From: Leisingera sp. ANG1
Lineage (GTDB): Bacteria > Pseudomonadota > Alphaproteobacteria > Rhodobacterales > Rhodobacteraceae
DNA: 64,000 nt
Assembly: GCF_000203975.2 (NCBI RefSeq)
Contig: NZ_AFCF02000001.1
Coordinates: 999,783-1,063,782 of the forward strand
Direction of reading: 5' to 3'
Shown: in pieces, positions 51,783 to 61,623 of the stretch
Position numbering within the stretch: position 1 is the first letter of the stretch
Layout: every line of letters begins with the position of its first letter
Translations under genes and position numbers: made by a program
Notes under the pieces: generated by a model
The model's input: only the letters and a program-made list of their open reading frames with translations
Told to the model about the DNA's origin: nothing
Databases searched by the model: none

Positions 51783-53396
51783 TCAGCCCTTCAACCTGAA
51801 CCGCTGGATCTTGCCGGTCTCGGTTTTCGGCAGCGCCTGGGCGAACACCACGGACCGCGGATACTTGTAGGGCGCAATTGTTGCCTTCACATGGTTCTGC
51901 AGCAGCTTGGCCAATTCCTCTGACGCCGCCTGCCCTTCGGCCAGCACCACATGCGCCTGCACGATCTCGCCGCGCGCCTCGTCCGGAACCCCGACCACCG
52001 CGCATTCCGCCACCGCCTCATGTGCCAGCAGCGCGGCCTCCACTTCCGGCCCTGCTATGTTGTAGCCGGAGGAGACGATCATGTCGTCATTGCGGGCTGC
52101 AAAATGCAGGTAGCCGTCTTCGTCCCGGATGAAGCTGTCGCCAGTGATGTTCCAGCCGTCCCGCACATATTCGCCTTGCCGCTCATCCGCCAGATAACGG
52201 CAGCCAGTCGGACCTTTGACCGCCAGCCGCCCGGCCTCGCCGCGGGGCGCCTCAAAGCCATCACCGTCCAGCACCTTCACCTGATAGCCGCCCACCGGCT
52301 TGCCGGTGCAGGCGGGCCGGTGATCGCTGAACCGGTTGGTGATGAAGATATGCAAAAGCTCCGTCGCGCCGATCCCGTCCAGCATCGGCTTGCCGGTCTT
52401 GTCCATCCATTCCTGATAGACCGGCGCAGGCAGGGTCTCGCCCGCTGAAACTGCCGCCCGGAGCGAGGACAGATCTGCCCCCTCCTCCATCGCCCGCAGC
52501 ATCACCCGGTAGGCAGTCGGGGCTGTGAAGCAAACGGTGGCCTTGTATTTCTCAATGATCTCGATGAGGTTCGGCGGTGTGGCGTTTTCCAAAAGCGTCG
52601 CCGCCGCCCCAAACCGCAAGGGAAAGATCGCCAGCCCACCTAGACCGAAGGTGAACGCCAAGGGCGGCGAGCCGACAAACACATCCTCCGGCTGCACATC
52701 CAGCACTTCGCGCGCATAGCCGTCAGCGATGATCAGCAAATCGCGGTGGAAGTGCATCGTCGCCTTCGGTGAACCGGTGGTGCCGGAAGTGAAGCCCAAT
52801 AGCGCCACATCATCCCTGCCTGTCTTCACCGCCTCGTAGGCCACCGGCTTTTCCAGCGCCAACCGGTCCAGCTCCGCATCATGGTTGGAGGTGCCGTCAA
52901 ACCCAACAACTGTCTTCAGGAACTTCGACTCCTTGGAGCAGGCGACCAGCTCATCCTTCAGCCTTGTGTCGCACAGCGCATGGGAAATCTCGGCCTTGTC
53001 CACGATCTTGGCCAGCTCCCCCTTGCGCAGCAGCGGCATGGTGTTGACCACCACTGCGCCTGCCTTGGTTGCCGCCAGCCAGCAGGCCACCATCGCCGGG
53101 TTGTTGGCAGAGCGGATCAGCACCCTGTTGCCGGGCTTCACGCCCAGGTCCTCGGTCAGCACATGCGCCAGCCGGTTGGTCCAGTCTGCCAGCTCCTTGT
53201 AAGTGCGGTAGCGCCCGTTGCCAATCAGCGCGGTGTGGTCGCCGAACCCCTTCTCCACCATCGCATCGGTCAGCTCGACCGCGGCGTTCAGGTACTCAGG
53301 GTACTGGAACCCCTTCAGCAGGAACTCCGGCCACTGCTCCTTGGGCGGAAGGTTGTCCCGGGCGAATGTGTCTATATGCGCGGTTGGTCCCAACAT
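51783..53396 (-). CDS. 2-aminobenzoate-CoA ligase (benzoate-CoA ligase family)
   Basis: A 537-residue adenylating enzyme. LLGFTSGTTGSPKATMHFHR is the AMP-binding motif, GDSFIRDEDGYLHFAARNDD and SSGYNIAGPEVE follow, and the adenylation Lys lies in LPKTETGKIQR. It belongs to the benzoate-CoA ligase branch. Together with the fused monooxygenase/reductase it should activate 2-aminobenzoate (anthranilate) to its CoA ester, the first pathway step. It is the last gene of the operon, 1 bp after the acyl-CoA dehydrogenase stop. Confidence 0.87.
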   Translation of the reverse strand: MLGPTAHIDTFARDNLPPKEQWPEFLLKGFQYPEYLNAAVELTDAMVEKGFGDHTALIGNGRYRTYKELADWTNRLAHVLTEDLGVKPGNRVLIRSANNPAMVACWLAATKAGAVVVNTMPLLRKGELAKIVDKAEISHALCDTRLKDELVACSKESKFLKTVVGFDGTSNHDAELDRLALEKPVAYEAVKTGRDDVALLGFTSGTTGSPKATMHFHRDLLIIADGYAREVLDVQPEDVFVGSPPLAFTFGLGGLAIFPLRFGAAATLLENATPPNLIEIIEKYKATVCFTAPTAYRVMLRAMEEGADLSSLRAAVSAGETLPAPVYQEWMDKTGKPMLDGIGATELLHIFITNRFSDHRPACTGKPVGGYQVKVLDGDGFEAPRGEAGRLAVKGPTGCRYLADERQGEYVRDGWNITGDSFIRDEDGYLHFAARNDDMIVSSGYNIAGPEVEAALLAHEAVAECAVVGVPDEARGEIVQAHVVLAEGQAASEELAKLLQNHVKATIAPYKYPRSVVFAQALPKTETGKIQRFRLKG

Positions 53397-53397
53397 C

Positions 53398-54558
53398 TCA
53401 ATTCCCTCCCTGAAAGGCACCGAGCGCCTGACGCGCGATCACCACCCGCTGCACGTCCGAAGCGCCCTCGTAAATGCGCAAGGCCCGGATATCACGGTAA
53501 AGCTCCTCCACCTTCTGACCCCGGCGCACGCCGTCGCCGCCATGCAGCTGCACCGCCTTGTCGATGACCTGTTGCGCCTGGTCGGTGGAGAACAGCTTGG
53601 CCATCGCAGCCTCGCGGGTGACCCGCGCAGCCCCTGAATCCTTAGCCCAGGCGGCGCGGTAGACCAGCAGTGCCGATGCATCCACATCCAGCGCCATATC
53701 GGCGATATGGCCCTGCACCATCTGCAGATCGAACAGCGGCGCCCCCTGCACCTGCCGCGCGGTGACCCGCGCCAGTGACTCGTCCAGCGCCCGGCGGGCA
53801 AAGCCCAGCGCCGCGGCAGCCACGGTGGAGCGGAACACATCCAGCACCGACATCGCAATTTTGAAGCCCGCGCCCGGCTGACCCAGCAGCGCCGATTTCG
53901 GGATGCGGCAATCTGTGAACCGCAGGGTCGCCAGCGGATGCGGCGCGATGGTCTCCAGCCGCTCCACAACCTCGAACCCCGGCAGGCCCGCGGGCACCAC
54001 AAAGGCGCTCAGCCCCTTGGCGCCCGGCGCCTCGCCGGTGCGGGCAAACAGCGTATAGACATCGGCAATGCCGCCGTTGGAGATCCAGGTCTTCTCGCCA
54101 TTCAAAACGTAATGGTCGCCGTCCAGCGCCGCGGTCATGGTGGAGCTCGCCACATCCGACCCCGACTGCGGCTCAGTCAGGGCAAAGGCTGAAATCGCCT
54201 TACCCGCGCGCGTCAGCGGCAGCCATTCCTGCTGCTGCGCTTCGGTGCCGAACAGCGATATCGCCCCGGTGCCCAGCCCCTGCATGGCAAAGGCAAAATC
54301 CGCAAGCCCGTCATGGCGCGCCAGCGTCTCGCGGATCAGGCACAGGCTGCGCACATCCAGCTGCTCGCCCGCCATCGCGCCGGAATGCTGCGTCCAGCCG
54401 CCCTCGCCCAGTGCTGTGACCAGCGCCCGGCAGGCGGCATCGGTGTCGGAATGATCGATGCCCGCCAGCTGCGCCGCGGCCCAGGCTTCCAGTTCTTCGG
54501 CCAGCTTCCGGTGCCGGTCCTCGAAAAACGGCCAGTTCAGAAACGTCCTGTCCGCCAT
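53398..54558 (-). CDS. Acyl-CoA dehydrogenase
   Basis: A 386-residue flavoprotein. [14 protein letters not shown] and [20 protein letters not shown] are the FAD/substrate motifs of the family. [20 protein letters not shown] and the C-terminal [20 protein letters not shown] follow, the latter close to the catalytic Glu region. It oxidises an acyl-CoA to the 2-enoyl form. In this operon it fits the beta-oxidation-like lower pathway after ring reduction. It is preceded by a 125-bp gap with a repeat copy, the only wide gap in the operon. Confidence 0.9.
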   Translation of the reverse strand: MADRTFLNWPFFEDRHRKLAEELEAWAAAQLAGIDHSDTDAACRALVTALGEGGWTQHSGAMAGEQLDVRSLCLIRETLARHDGLADFAFAMQGLGTGAISLFGTEAQQQEWLPLTRAGKAISAFALTEPQSGSDVASSTMTAALDGDHYVLNGEKTWISNGGIADVYTLFARTGEAPGAKGLSAFVVPAGLPGFEVVERLETIAPHPLATLRFTDCRIPKSALLGQPGAGFKIAMSVLDVFRSTVAAAALGFARRALDESLARVTARQVQGAPLFDLQMVQGHIADMALDVDASALLVYRAAWAKDSGAARVTREAAMAKLFSTDQAQQVIDKAVQLHGGDGVRRGQKVEELYRDIRALRIYEGASDVQRVVIARQALGAFQGGN

Positions 54559-54574
54559 CGCGCGGCCCTCCCAG

Positions 54575-54629
54575 TTTCATCTTTCCCAAAATACTCCCGT
54601 CCCGCTGCCCGGCAGGCGGCTTTGCCGCC
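54575..54629 (-). repeat. Interspersed 3'-UTR repeat, copy D
   Basis: On the minus strand hairpin GGCGGC-AAA-GCCGCC (54629-54615) is followed by the box GGGAGTATTTTGGGAAAGAT ending GAAA (54598-54575). Related to copies A, B and C. It fills most of the gap between the enoyl-CoA hydratase stop and the acyl-CoA dehydrogenase start. Confidence 0.5.
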
Positions 54630-54683
54630 GAGAGGGGAGGCTCCCGCGCCCTCCTCCAGCGCGGGCTCCAGCGGTGTCACACC

Positions 54684-55490
54684 TCAGTCGCCCTCGAACA
54701 GCGGTTTTTCCTTGTTCACAAAGGCATGGTAGGCGCGTTCGAAATCCGCCGTCTGCATGCAGATCGCCTGCGCCTGCGCCTCGGCCTCAACCGCCTGTTC
54801 AATCGACATCGACCATTCCTGCGCCAGCATCGTTTTGGTCATCATGTGGCCGAAGTTCGGACCCGAAGCGATCCGCGCAGCCCAGCTTTGCGCCTCCGCT
54901 TCCAGCTCGTCCGCCGCAACCAGCTTGTTGTGGAAACCCCATGCGTGGCCCTCTTCGGCGCTCATCGACCGGCCCGTGTACAAGAGCTCCGCCGTCCGGC
55001 CTTGGCCGATGATCCGCGGCAGGATCGCGCAGGCGCCCATGTCGCAGCCCGCCAGCCCGACCCGGGTGAATAGAAACGCGGTCTTGGCCTCCGGCGTGGC
55101 AATCCGGATGTCGGAGGCCATGGCGATGATCGCGCCTGCGCCCACGCAAATGCCGTCAATCGCCGCAATCACCGGCTTGCCGCAATTGACCATCGCCTTG
55201 ACCAGATCGCCGGTCATCCGGGTGAAGGCCAGAAGCTCCTTCATGCTCATGCGTGTCAGCGGCCCGATGATGTCATGCACGTCGCCGCCGGAGCAGAAAT
55301 TGCCGCCGTTGGAGGCAAAGACCACCGCCTTGACCCTGTCGTCGTAGTGCAGGTCGCGGAACCAGTCGCGCAGCTCTGCATAGCTGTCGAAGGTCAGCGG
55401 GTTCTTCCGCTCCGGCCGGTCCAAGGAAACCGTGGCAATGCCATCCTCGATCCGGCACAGGAAATGCCTGGGGTCCCGGTTCACCTTCAT
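54684..55490 (-). CDS. Enoyl-CoA hydratase family protein
   Basis: A 268-residue crotonase-fold protein. [18 protein letters not shown] supplies the first oxyanion strand and [20 protein letters not shown] the second. The usual catalytic Glu pair is not obvious to me at its standard spacing, so an isomerase or ring-opening hydrolase role is as possible as simple hydration. The C-terminus ends with the family helix [12 protein letters not shown]. Its start overlaps the marR stop by 4 bp. Confidence 0.87.
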   Translation of the reverse strand: MKVNRDPRHFLCRIEDGIATVSLDRPERKNPLTFDSYAELRDWFRDLHYDDRVKAVVFASNGGNFCSGGDVHDIIGPLTRMSMKELLAFTRMTGDLVKAMVNCGKPVIAAIDGICVGAGAIIAMASDIRIATPEAKTAFLFTRVGLAGCDMGACAILPRIIGQGRTAELLYTGRSMSAEEGHAWGFHNKLVAADELEAEAQSWAARIASGPNFGHMMTKTMLAQEWSMSIEQAVEAEAQAQAICMQTADFERAYHAFVNKEKPLFEGD

Positions 55491-55939
55491 GCCTTGCTCC
55501 CCTCATCCAGCCGCCGCGCCACCGCGTCCAGGCTCTCGGCTATCCCTTGCGCCTCATCTGCGGTCAGCCCGTCAAATGCCGCGTTGATCCAGCCCTCATG
55601 CGCCTCCGCCTGGCGGGAAAACTCCACCCGGCCAGCATCCGTCAGCCGTACCAGGTTGGCGCGGCGGTCGCCCTCAACCTTCTCGCGCTGCACATGGCCG
55701 TCCTCGACCAGCCGCTCGACAATGCCGGTCACATTGCCGTTGGAGACTTTCAGAACCCCCGACAACTCGCTCATCTTGAGGCCTTTTTCATGCTGCATCA
55801 GCGCCGCCATCACGTCAAACCGCGGCAGCGTGGTTGCAAACTCCCGCCGCAGGTTCTCGCGCACTTCGCTCTCCACTGCCTTGGTGGCCTTCAGCACTTT
55901 CAGCCACAGCCGCAGCCGGTCTTTTGATGTCGTGCTCAA
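55487..55939 (-). CDS. MarR family transcriptional regulator
   Basis: A 150-residue winged-helix protein. The recognition part is [21 protein letters not shown] (about 54-74) and the wing [20 protein letters not shown] follows, with flanking dimer helices. It is embedded in the catabolic operon, overlapping both neighbours by 4 bp, so it is made with the enzymes. Aromatic-CoA-sensing MarR proteins such as BadR/HcaR-type repressors are the natural comparison. Candidate operator at 59012-59041. Confidence 0.9.
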   Translation of the reverse strand: MSTTSKDRLRLWLKVLKATKAVESEVRENLRREFATTLPRFDVMAALMQHEKGLKMSELSGVLKVSNGNVTGIVERLVEDGHVQREKVEGDRRANLVRLTDAGRVEFSRQAEAHEGWINAAFDGLTADEAQGIAESLDAVARRLDEGSKA

Positions 55940-56661
55940 ATTTCCCCTCCCGACACGCTCATTGCGTGCCCATTGACCGAAGCCGCGCCCTCAGACGCCA
56001 GAAACACCGCCGTGGCCGCCACTTCCTCCGGCGCGATCAGCCGCTGCATCGGGTTGCCGCCAACCACCATCTTCAGCGCCTTCTCGCGCGGTATGCCATG
56101 CCGGGCCATCAGCCCAGTGATGGCGCTCTCCGCCATCTCGGTATCCACAAATCCGGGGCAGATCGCATTGCAGGTAATGCCACGCTTGGCCACGCTCTGC
56201 GCAACCGAGCGCACCAGCCCCAGCACCCCGTGCTTGGAGGCCGCATAGGCCGGGATCTGCGCCCCGCCTTGCAAGGACGCAGTGGAGGCGATGGCAATCA
56301 GCCGCCCGCCCGGCTCCATGCCTGCCCGCAAGGCCGCCCGGAAGGTCAGGAAGGTGCCGGTCATGTTGACCATCAGCGTGCGCTGCCACTCCTCAAGCTC
56401 AACATCCTCGATCCGCGCCGCAACGCCGGTTCCGGCATTGGCAACAACAACATCGTAGGACGTGGCGAACAAAGCCTCCACCTGCGCCTCATCCGTCACA
56501 TCCGCCACGCGGATCTCCAGCCCCAGCCCCTCAGCCGCCGCCTCCAGCGGTTCCCGGCGGCGTCCGGCGATGGTGACATGGCAGCCGTCCGCAGCAAAAG
56601 CATGGGCAATCGCCTTGCCAATCCCCGTGCCGCCGCCAGTGACAAGTACCCTGCGTGTCAT
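55936..56661 (-). CDS. Short-chain dehydrogenase/reductase
   Basis: A 241-residue [11 protein letters not shown] (8-15) binds the cofactor, NAG is at 75-77, and catalytic Y139 and K143 lie in YAASK, with S129 or S126 as the third residue. It is likely the NAD-dependent 3-hydroxyacyl-CoA dehydrogenase of the lower pathway, inferred from context. It overlaps the marR start and the monooxygenase stop by 4 bp each, so the whole set is translationally coupled. Confidence 0.9.
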   Translation of the reverse strand: MTRRVLVTGGGTGIGKAIAHAFAADGCHVTIAGRRREPLEAAAEGLGLEIRVADVTDEAQVEALFATSYDVVVANAGTGVAARIEDVELEEWQRTLMVNMTGTFLTFRAALRAGMEPGGRLIAIASTASLQGGAQIPAYAASKHGVLGLVRSVAQSVAKRGITCNAICPGFVDTEMAESAITGLMARHGIPREKALKMVVGGNPMQRLIAPEEVAATAVFLASEGAASVNGHAMSVSGGEI

Positions 56662-58952
56662 GCCCGGATCACCTCCGCCTCACGGTCCGCCAGGCGCCAA
56701 GCCTGATCGCGGCCCGCATGATAGGGCAGCGGCCAATCGCCGTGGCGGTCGCCGATCCGTGCGGCCTCATGCAGCGTCCAATAGGGGTCGGCCAGATGCG
56801 GCCGGCCCACGCAGACCAGATCGGCCCGCCCAGCCATCAGGATCGAATTCGCATGATCCGACTCATAGATGTTGCCCACTGCCATGGTGGCAATCCCGGC
56901 CTCGTTGCGGATGCGGTCGGAGAACGGCGTCTGGAACATGCGGCCGTAGACCGGCTGCGCGTCCGTTGAGGTCTGCCCGGCGGAGACATCGATTATATCG
57001 GCCCCGGCAGCGGTGAAGGCCCTGGCGATTTCCACCGCCTCCTCCGGCGTGACACCTTCGTTGCCGACCCAGTCATTGGCAGAGATCCGGACCGACATCG
57101 GTTTGCCTTCGGACCAGACCGCGCGCATGGCCCGGAACACCTCCAGCGGATAGCGCAGGCGGTTTTCCAGGCTGCCGCCGTACTCATCGCCCCGAATGTT
57201 CGATTTTGGCGATATGAAGGACGAAATCAGGTACCCATGCGCCGCATGAAGTTCGATCATGTCAAACCCGGCGCGCTCCGCCATTTGCGCCGATGCAACA
57301 AATTCGTCGCGAATTTGATCCATTTCCGCCCGCGTGATTTCCCGCGGCGCCGGGTTGTTTGCCGACCAAGGGATCGCGGAGGCCGAGACCGTCTCCCAGT
57401 TCCCGTCTGGCAAGGGCGCATCCATGACTTCCCAGCCCAACTGGGTTGAGCCCTTGCGGCCCGAATGGCCGATCTGGCAGCAAATCTTGGCGCTGGTTTC
57501 GCCATGCACGAAATCCGTCAGCCGCTTCCACGCCGCCTCATGCTCCGGCGCATACAGGCCCGGACAGCCCAGCGAGATCCGGCCCTCTGCAGACACACAG
57601 GTCATCTCGGTATAGACCAGCCCGGCCCCGCCCTTGGCACGCTCGCCATAGTGGATCAGATGCCAGTCAGTCGGGCAGCCCTCCACCGCCTTGTATTGCG
57701 CCATGGGGGAGACCACGATGCGGTTCTTCAGCTCCATTCCGCGCAAGCGGAACGGAGCAAACATCGGCGGCCGCACCGGCGCATCCGCGGGCGCGCCGGC
57801 CTTGTCCTGAAACCACTTTTCGGCGCTTTGCAGCCACTCGGCATCGCGCAGGCGCAGGTTCTCGTGGGAAATCCGCTGCGAGCGTGTCAGCAGCGAGTAG
57901 TTGAACTGCACCGGATCCATATCCAGGTAACGCTCGACCTCCTCGAACCACTCCAGCGAGTTGCGCGCCGCCGATTGCAGCCGCAGCACATCCAGCCGCC
58001 GCTCCTCCTGGTAGCGTTCAAACGCAAGTTCCAGCGTCGGCTCTGTGCTGACCAGCTCTGCCAGCGCAATGGCACTGTCAAAGGCCAGCCGCGACCCCGA
58101 CCCGATGGAGAAATGCGCAGTGGCGGAGGCATCGCCCAGCAGCACCACATTCTCATGGTGCCACTTCTCGCACAGCACCCGCGGGAAATTGATCCACACT
58201 GCCGCCCCGCGCAGGTGCCCCGCATTCGAAATCAGCGCATGGCCATCCAGATGATCGGCAAAGATCTCCTCGCAGGTGCGGATGATCTCCTCCTTGCTCA
58301 TGCCCTCGAAACCCCAGGCCTTCCAGGTCTCGGCAGAGCATTCGACGATCACCGTCGCGGTGTCGGCGTCGAACTGATAGGCGTGGATCCACATCCAGCC
58401 GTGCTTGGTCTTCTCGAAGATGAAGGTGAAAGCATCATCAAATTTCTGATGCGTGCCCAGCCAGATGAACTTGCAGGGCCGCACGTCGATTTCCGGTTTA
58501 AAATGTTCCGCGAACTCATTGCGAACACTGGAATTCAGCCCGTCGCAGCCGACCACCAGATCGTATTCTTTCTGGTACTCCGACGCGGACTTAGCAACGG
58601 TTTCGAACTGCAGGTCCACCCCTAGCTCCCTTGCCCGGTCCTGCAGCAGCAGCAGCATCTGCTTACGCCCGATCCCGGCAAATCCATGCCCGCCCGACAC
58701 AGTGCGGGTGCCATCATGCACCACGGCGATGTCATCCCAATAGGCAAAATTTTCTCGGATCGCTTCTGCACTCTGCGGGTCATTGGCGCTCAGATTCTCC
58801 AGCGCGTCATCCGACAGCACCACGCCCCAGCCAAAGGTATCATCCGGCTTGTTGCGCTCGACCACCGTGACCTCGGCCTCCGGCTGCCGCAGCTTCATCG
58901 AGATGGCAAAGTACAGGCCCGCAGGCCCTCCTCCCAGACAGACGACTTTCAT
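56658..58952 (-). CDS. Fused 2-aminobenzoyl-CoA monooxygenase/reductase
   Basis: A 764-residue bifunctional flavoenzyme. The N-terminal half (1-385) is an FAD monooxygenase: GGGPAG (7-12), [10 protein letters not shown] (135-144) and [16 protein letters not shown] (271-286). The C-terminal half (from about 396) is an old-yellow-enzyme/NADH:flavin oxidoreductase barrel with [10 protein letters not shown] and [16 protein letters not shown]. This fusion is the signature of 2-aminobenzoyl-CoA monooxygenase/reductase and of salicylyl-CoA 5-hydroxylase proteins. First gene of the operon. The ATG at 58952 is preferred because AAGGG lies 6 nt before it. Confidence 0.9.
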   Translation of the reverse strand: MKVVCLGGGPAGLYFAISMKLRQPEAEVTVVERNKPDDTFGWGVVLSDDALENLSANDPQSAEAIRENFAYWDDIAVVHDGTRTVSGGHGFAGIGRKQMLLLLQDRARELGVDLQFETVAKSASEYQKEYDLVVGCDGLNSSVRNEFAEHFKPEIDVRPCKFIWLGTHQKFDDAFTFIFEKTKHGWMWIHAYQFDADTATVIVECSAETWKAWGFEGMSKEEIIRTCEEIFADHLDGHALISNAGHLRGAAVWINFPRVLCEKWHHENVVLLGDASATAHFSIGSGSRLAFDSAIALAELVSTEPTLELAFERYQEERRLDVLRLQSAARNSLEWFEEVERYLDMDPVQFNYSLLTRSQRISHENLRLRDAEWLQSAEKWFQDKAGAPADAPVRPPMFAPFRLRGMELKNRIVVSPMAQYKAVEGCPTDWHLIHYGERAKGGAGLVYTEMTCVSAEGRISLGCPGLYAPEHEAAWKRLTDFVHGETSAKICCQIGHSGRKGSTQLGWEVMDAPLPDGNWETVSASAIPWSANNPAPREITRAEMDQIRDEFVASAQMAERAGFDMIELHAAHGYLISSFISPKSNIRGDEYGGSLENRLRYPLEVFRAMRAVWSEGKPMSVRISANDWVGNEGVTPEEAVEIARAFTAAGADIIDVSAGQTSTDAQPVYGRMFQTPFSDRIRNEAGIATMAVGNIYESDHANSILMAGRADLVCVGRPHLADPYWTLHEAARIGDRHGDWPLPYHAGRDQAWRLADREAEVIRA

Positions 58953-59011
58953 GATCATCCCTTCCCGCTCAGCGCACGTCTCTGAGGTTCAGGATAAGCA
59001 GGTCCTGAAAA

Positions 59012-59041
59012 ACTTCAAGCATAAAGTTTTAAGCTTGAAGT
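59012..59041. promoter_or_regulatory. Candidate MarR operator dyad
   Basis: Perfect 9-bp inverted repeat ACTTCAAGC / GCTTGAAGT with an AT-rich 12-bp spacer, 60-90 bp upstream of the fused monooxygenase start. Its size suits a MarR dimer. Confidence 0.6.
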
Positions 59042-59065
59042 AATTGCATGAGCAAGGCGGCACCG

Positions 59066-59085
59066 CCCCGGTCACAGAACCGGGG
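59066..59085. terminator. Hairpin past ptsP
   Basis: Stem CCCCGGT / ACCGGGG with a 6-nt loop, 27 bp past the ptsP stop on the minus strand. No T-run; weak terminator candidate. Confidence 0.4.
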
Positions 59086-59111
59086 TATAACCGCCCGCCT
59101 GAAAACGCGGA

Positions 59112-61352
59112 TCACAGCCCTCGCAAGTATTCCATCACCGCCGGGCGCACCGCCTGATCGCCGCGGTGGCGGGCGTCGGAGATGATCTTGCGCAGTTCGC
59201 CCAGATCCACCCGCAGCAGCAGCGACTTCACCGGCCCGATGGAAGCCGGGCGCATCGACAGCGTGCGGATGCCCATTGCCGCGAGGCAAACCGCCTCGAC
59301 CGGGCGGCCCGCATCCTCGCCGCAGAAGCTTAGCGGCGTGCCGGAGATCGCGCAGCGCTCCACGATCCGTTCGATGAAGCTCAGGAAGCTCACGTTCAGC
59401 GTATCATAGCGCCGCCGCACCCGCTCATTCTCGCGGTCGGCCGCAAAGAAGAACTGCTTGAGGTCATTGCCGCCGATCGAGATAAAGGCCACCTCGTCAA
59501 AAAACTTCTGCGGCGCATAGGCCAGCGAGGGTGTCTCCAGCATCGCGCCGATCTTCAGGTCAGCGGGCAGCACATGGCCCAGGATGCGCTCGCGCTCGAT
59601 GGTCTTTTCCACTTCCGCCCGGGCGGCGCGGTATTCCTCGAACTGGGCAACGAAGGGAAACATGATCGACAGCGGCCGCCCCTCGGCAGAGCGCAGCAGC
59701 GCCTGCAGCTGCATCCGCATCACGCCCGGCTTGTCCAAGCCCACTCGGATCGCCCGCCAGCCCAGCGCCGGGTTCGGCTCATCGGTGGGCTTCATGTAGG
59801 GCAGCACCTTGTCGGAGCCGATATCCAGCGTGCGGAACACCACCGGCTTGCCGTGGGCGGCATCCAGCACCCGCTTATAAAGCGCCACCAGCTCCGACCG
59901 TTTCGGCATCTGGTTGCGGACCAGGAACTGCAGCTCGGTCCGGAACAGCCCCACGCCCTCGGCACCGGAACCGTCCAGCGACGGCAGGTCCGCCATAAGG
60001 CCCGCGTTCATCACCATATTGATGCGCTGCCCGTCGGTGGTGACCGCGGGCTTGTCGCGGATCGAGGCATAACGCTCCTGCGCCTTGGTGTGCATCGCGA
60101 TCTTGTCGCGGAAAGCGCCGACAACGGTGTCGTCCGGGCGCAGATGCACCACGCCCTGATCGCCGTCCACCATGATGTGGTCGCCGTTCAGCGCCTCCGT
60201 GGTGACCCGCTTGGCATTCACCACCAGGGGAATCGCCAGCGCCCGCGCAACAATCGCGGCGTGAGAGCCGACAGAGCCTTCCTCCAGCACGATCCCGCGC
60301 AAGCTGCGGCCGTATTCCAGCAGGTCGCCGGGGCCGATGTTGCGGGCAATCAGGATCGGGTTCTCCGGCAGCTCAGCACCCGTGTTGGCGCCCTGCCCGG
60401 TCAGGATCCGCAGCAGCCGGTTCGAAAGATCATCCAGATCGCTCAGGCGTTCGCGCAAATACGCATCCTGCACCTGGCTCATCCGGGTGCGGGCCTGGGA
60501 CTGTTCCTTCTCCACCGCAGCCTCGGCGCTCAGACCGCGGGCGATGTCCTCTTCCATCCGCCGCATCCAGCCCTTGGAATTGGCAAACATCCGGTAGGCC
60601 TCAAGGACTTGCAGCTGTTCCTTGTCACCGTTGCGCGAGACCTCCAGCATCTTGTCGACGCCGACCCGCAGTTCCTCCACCGCATCGTTCAGCCGTTCCA
60701 GCTCGCGCTGGGGATCATCGGCAATCGGGTTGGTCACGATCACCCGCGGCTCATGCAGCCACACGTGGCCCTCCGCCGCACCCTCCTGGGCTGACGTGCC
60801 ATGGATCAGAACCGCCTGCTGGTGCAGCGGCGACAGCGCCGCCCCCTCGCCGACAAAGGCGCCCAGTTCGGTCATCTCGGCAATCACCATCGCCACCACT
60901 TCCAGCGCATAGACAGCGTCGGCGGAAAACTCGCGCGCTTCCTTGGACTGCACCACCAGAACGCCCAGCATCTCGCCCAGCCGCTGCACCGGAACCCCCA
61001 GGAAGGAGGAGAACCGCTCCTCCCCGGTTTCCGGCATGTAGCGGAAGCCCTTGGCATTGGGCGCATCCGGCGTGTTCACCACCTTGCCGTATCTAGCGAC
61101 GCGGCCCACCAGGCCTTCACCGATCCGCATCCGGGTCTGGTGCACCGATTCGCGGTTCAGGCCTTCGGTTGCGCACAGCTCCAGCGTCTCATCATCGCGG
61201 AACAGATAAACCGAGCACACCTCGGTCCCCATGCTGTCGGCGATCAGATGGGTGATCTTGTCGAGCCGCGCCTGGCCGGCATCATCACCCGCCATCGCCT
61301 CGCGCAAGCGAACCAGAAGCTTCCTGCTTTCAGATTCCGTGGTATCGGCCAT
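59112..61352 (-). CDS. ptsP: Phosphoenolpyruvate-protein phosphotransferase, EI-Ntr
   Basis: A 746-residue enzyme. A GAF domain (about 10-160) is followed by the EI N-domain (about 175-300), the phospho-His loop EGSVGSHAAIVARALAIP with H364, and the C-terminal PEP-binding barrel (GLFRTELQFLVR, GSDKVLPYMK, CGEDAGRP). It takes phosphate from PEP and passes it to NPr in the nitrogen PTS. The loop lacks the usual GGxTSH start, having VGSH. It stands downstream of lysC on the same strand, as in many alphaproteobacteria. Confidence 0.95.
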   Translation of the reverse strand: MADTTESESRKLLVRLREAMAGDDAGQARLDKITHLIADSMGTEVCSVYLFRDDETLELCATEGLNRESVHQTRMRIGEGLVGRVARYGKVVNTPDAPNAKGFRYMPETGEERFSSFLGVPVQRLGEMLGVLVVQSKEAREFSADAVYALEVVAMVIAEMTELGAFVGEGAALSPLHQQAVLIHGTSAQEGAAEGHVWLHEPRVIVTNPIADDPQRELERLNDAVEELRVGVDKMLEVSRNGDKEQLQVLEAYRMFANSKGWMRRMEEDIARGLSAEAAVEKEQSQARTRMSQVQDAYLRERLSDLDDLSNRLLRILTGQGANTGAELPENPILIARNIGPGDLLEYGRSLRGIVLEEGSVGSHAAIVARALAIPLVVNAKRVTTEALNGDHIMVDGDQGVVHLRPDDTVVGAFRDKIAMHTKAQERYASIRDKPAVTTDGQRINMVMNAGLMADLPSLDGSGAEGVGLFRTELQFLVRNQMPKRSELVALYKRVLDAAHGKPVVFRTLDIGSDKVLPYMKPTDEPNPALGWRAIRVGLDKPGVMRMQLQALLRSAEGRPLSIMFPFVAQFEEYRAARAEVEKTIERERILGHVLPADLKIGAMLETPSLAYAPQKFFDEVAFISIGGNDLKQFFFAADRENERVRRRYDTLNVSFLSFIERIVERCAISGTPLSFCGEDAGRPVEAVCLAAMGIRTLSMRPASIGPVKSLLLRVDLGELRKIISDARHRGDQAVRPAVMEYLRGL

Positions 61353-61569
61353 TCTCACCCTCTCCCGAGGTCATTTCCCTGCACACTGCCGCTCAGATTG
61401 CTCCCTGGAAACGGACACCGCCCAGAGTAGTACGCCAGTGCTCTCTCCTCCACCCACTTGTCCCACCCCGGCGGAAAAAGTCCAAGAGTTTTTGCAGCAT
61501 TGCCTGCAATCGGTGCAGCCTGCTGCAGCTGCAGGCAGAACACCGCCCGCCACGAGGCTCACACAACAA

Positions 61570-61588
61570 AGGCGCCTGAACGGCGCCT
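61570..61588 (-). terminator. Terminator of lysC
   Basis: On the minus strand, stem AGGCGCC-GTTCA-GGCGCCT is followed by TTGTTGTG, 35 bp past the lysC stop. Confidence 0.6.
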
Positions 61589-61623
61589 CTGCAGATATCT
61601 AAAATCTTTTTCGGAATAAGCGC

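Noticed and set aside
59574-60794. 406-codon open frame antisense to ptsP
   Set aside because: His/Gln/Arg-rich low-information sequence fully inside a clearly real enzyme gene.
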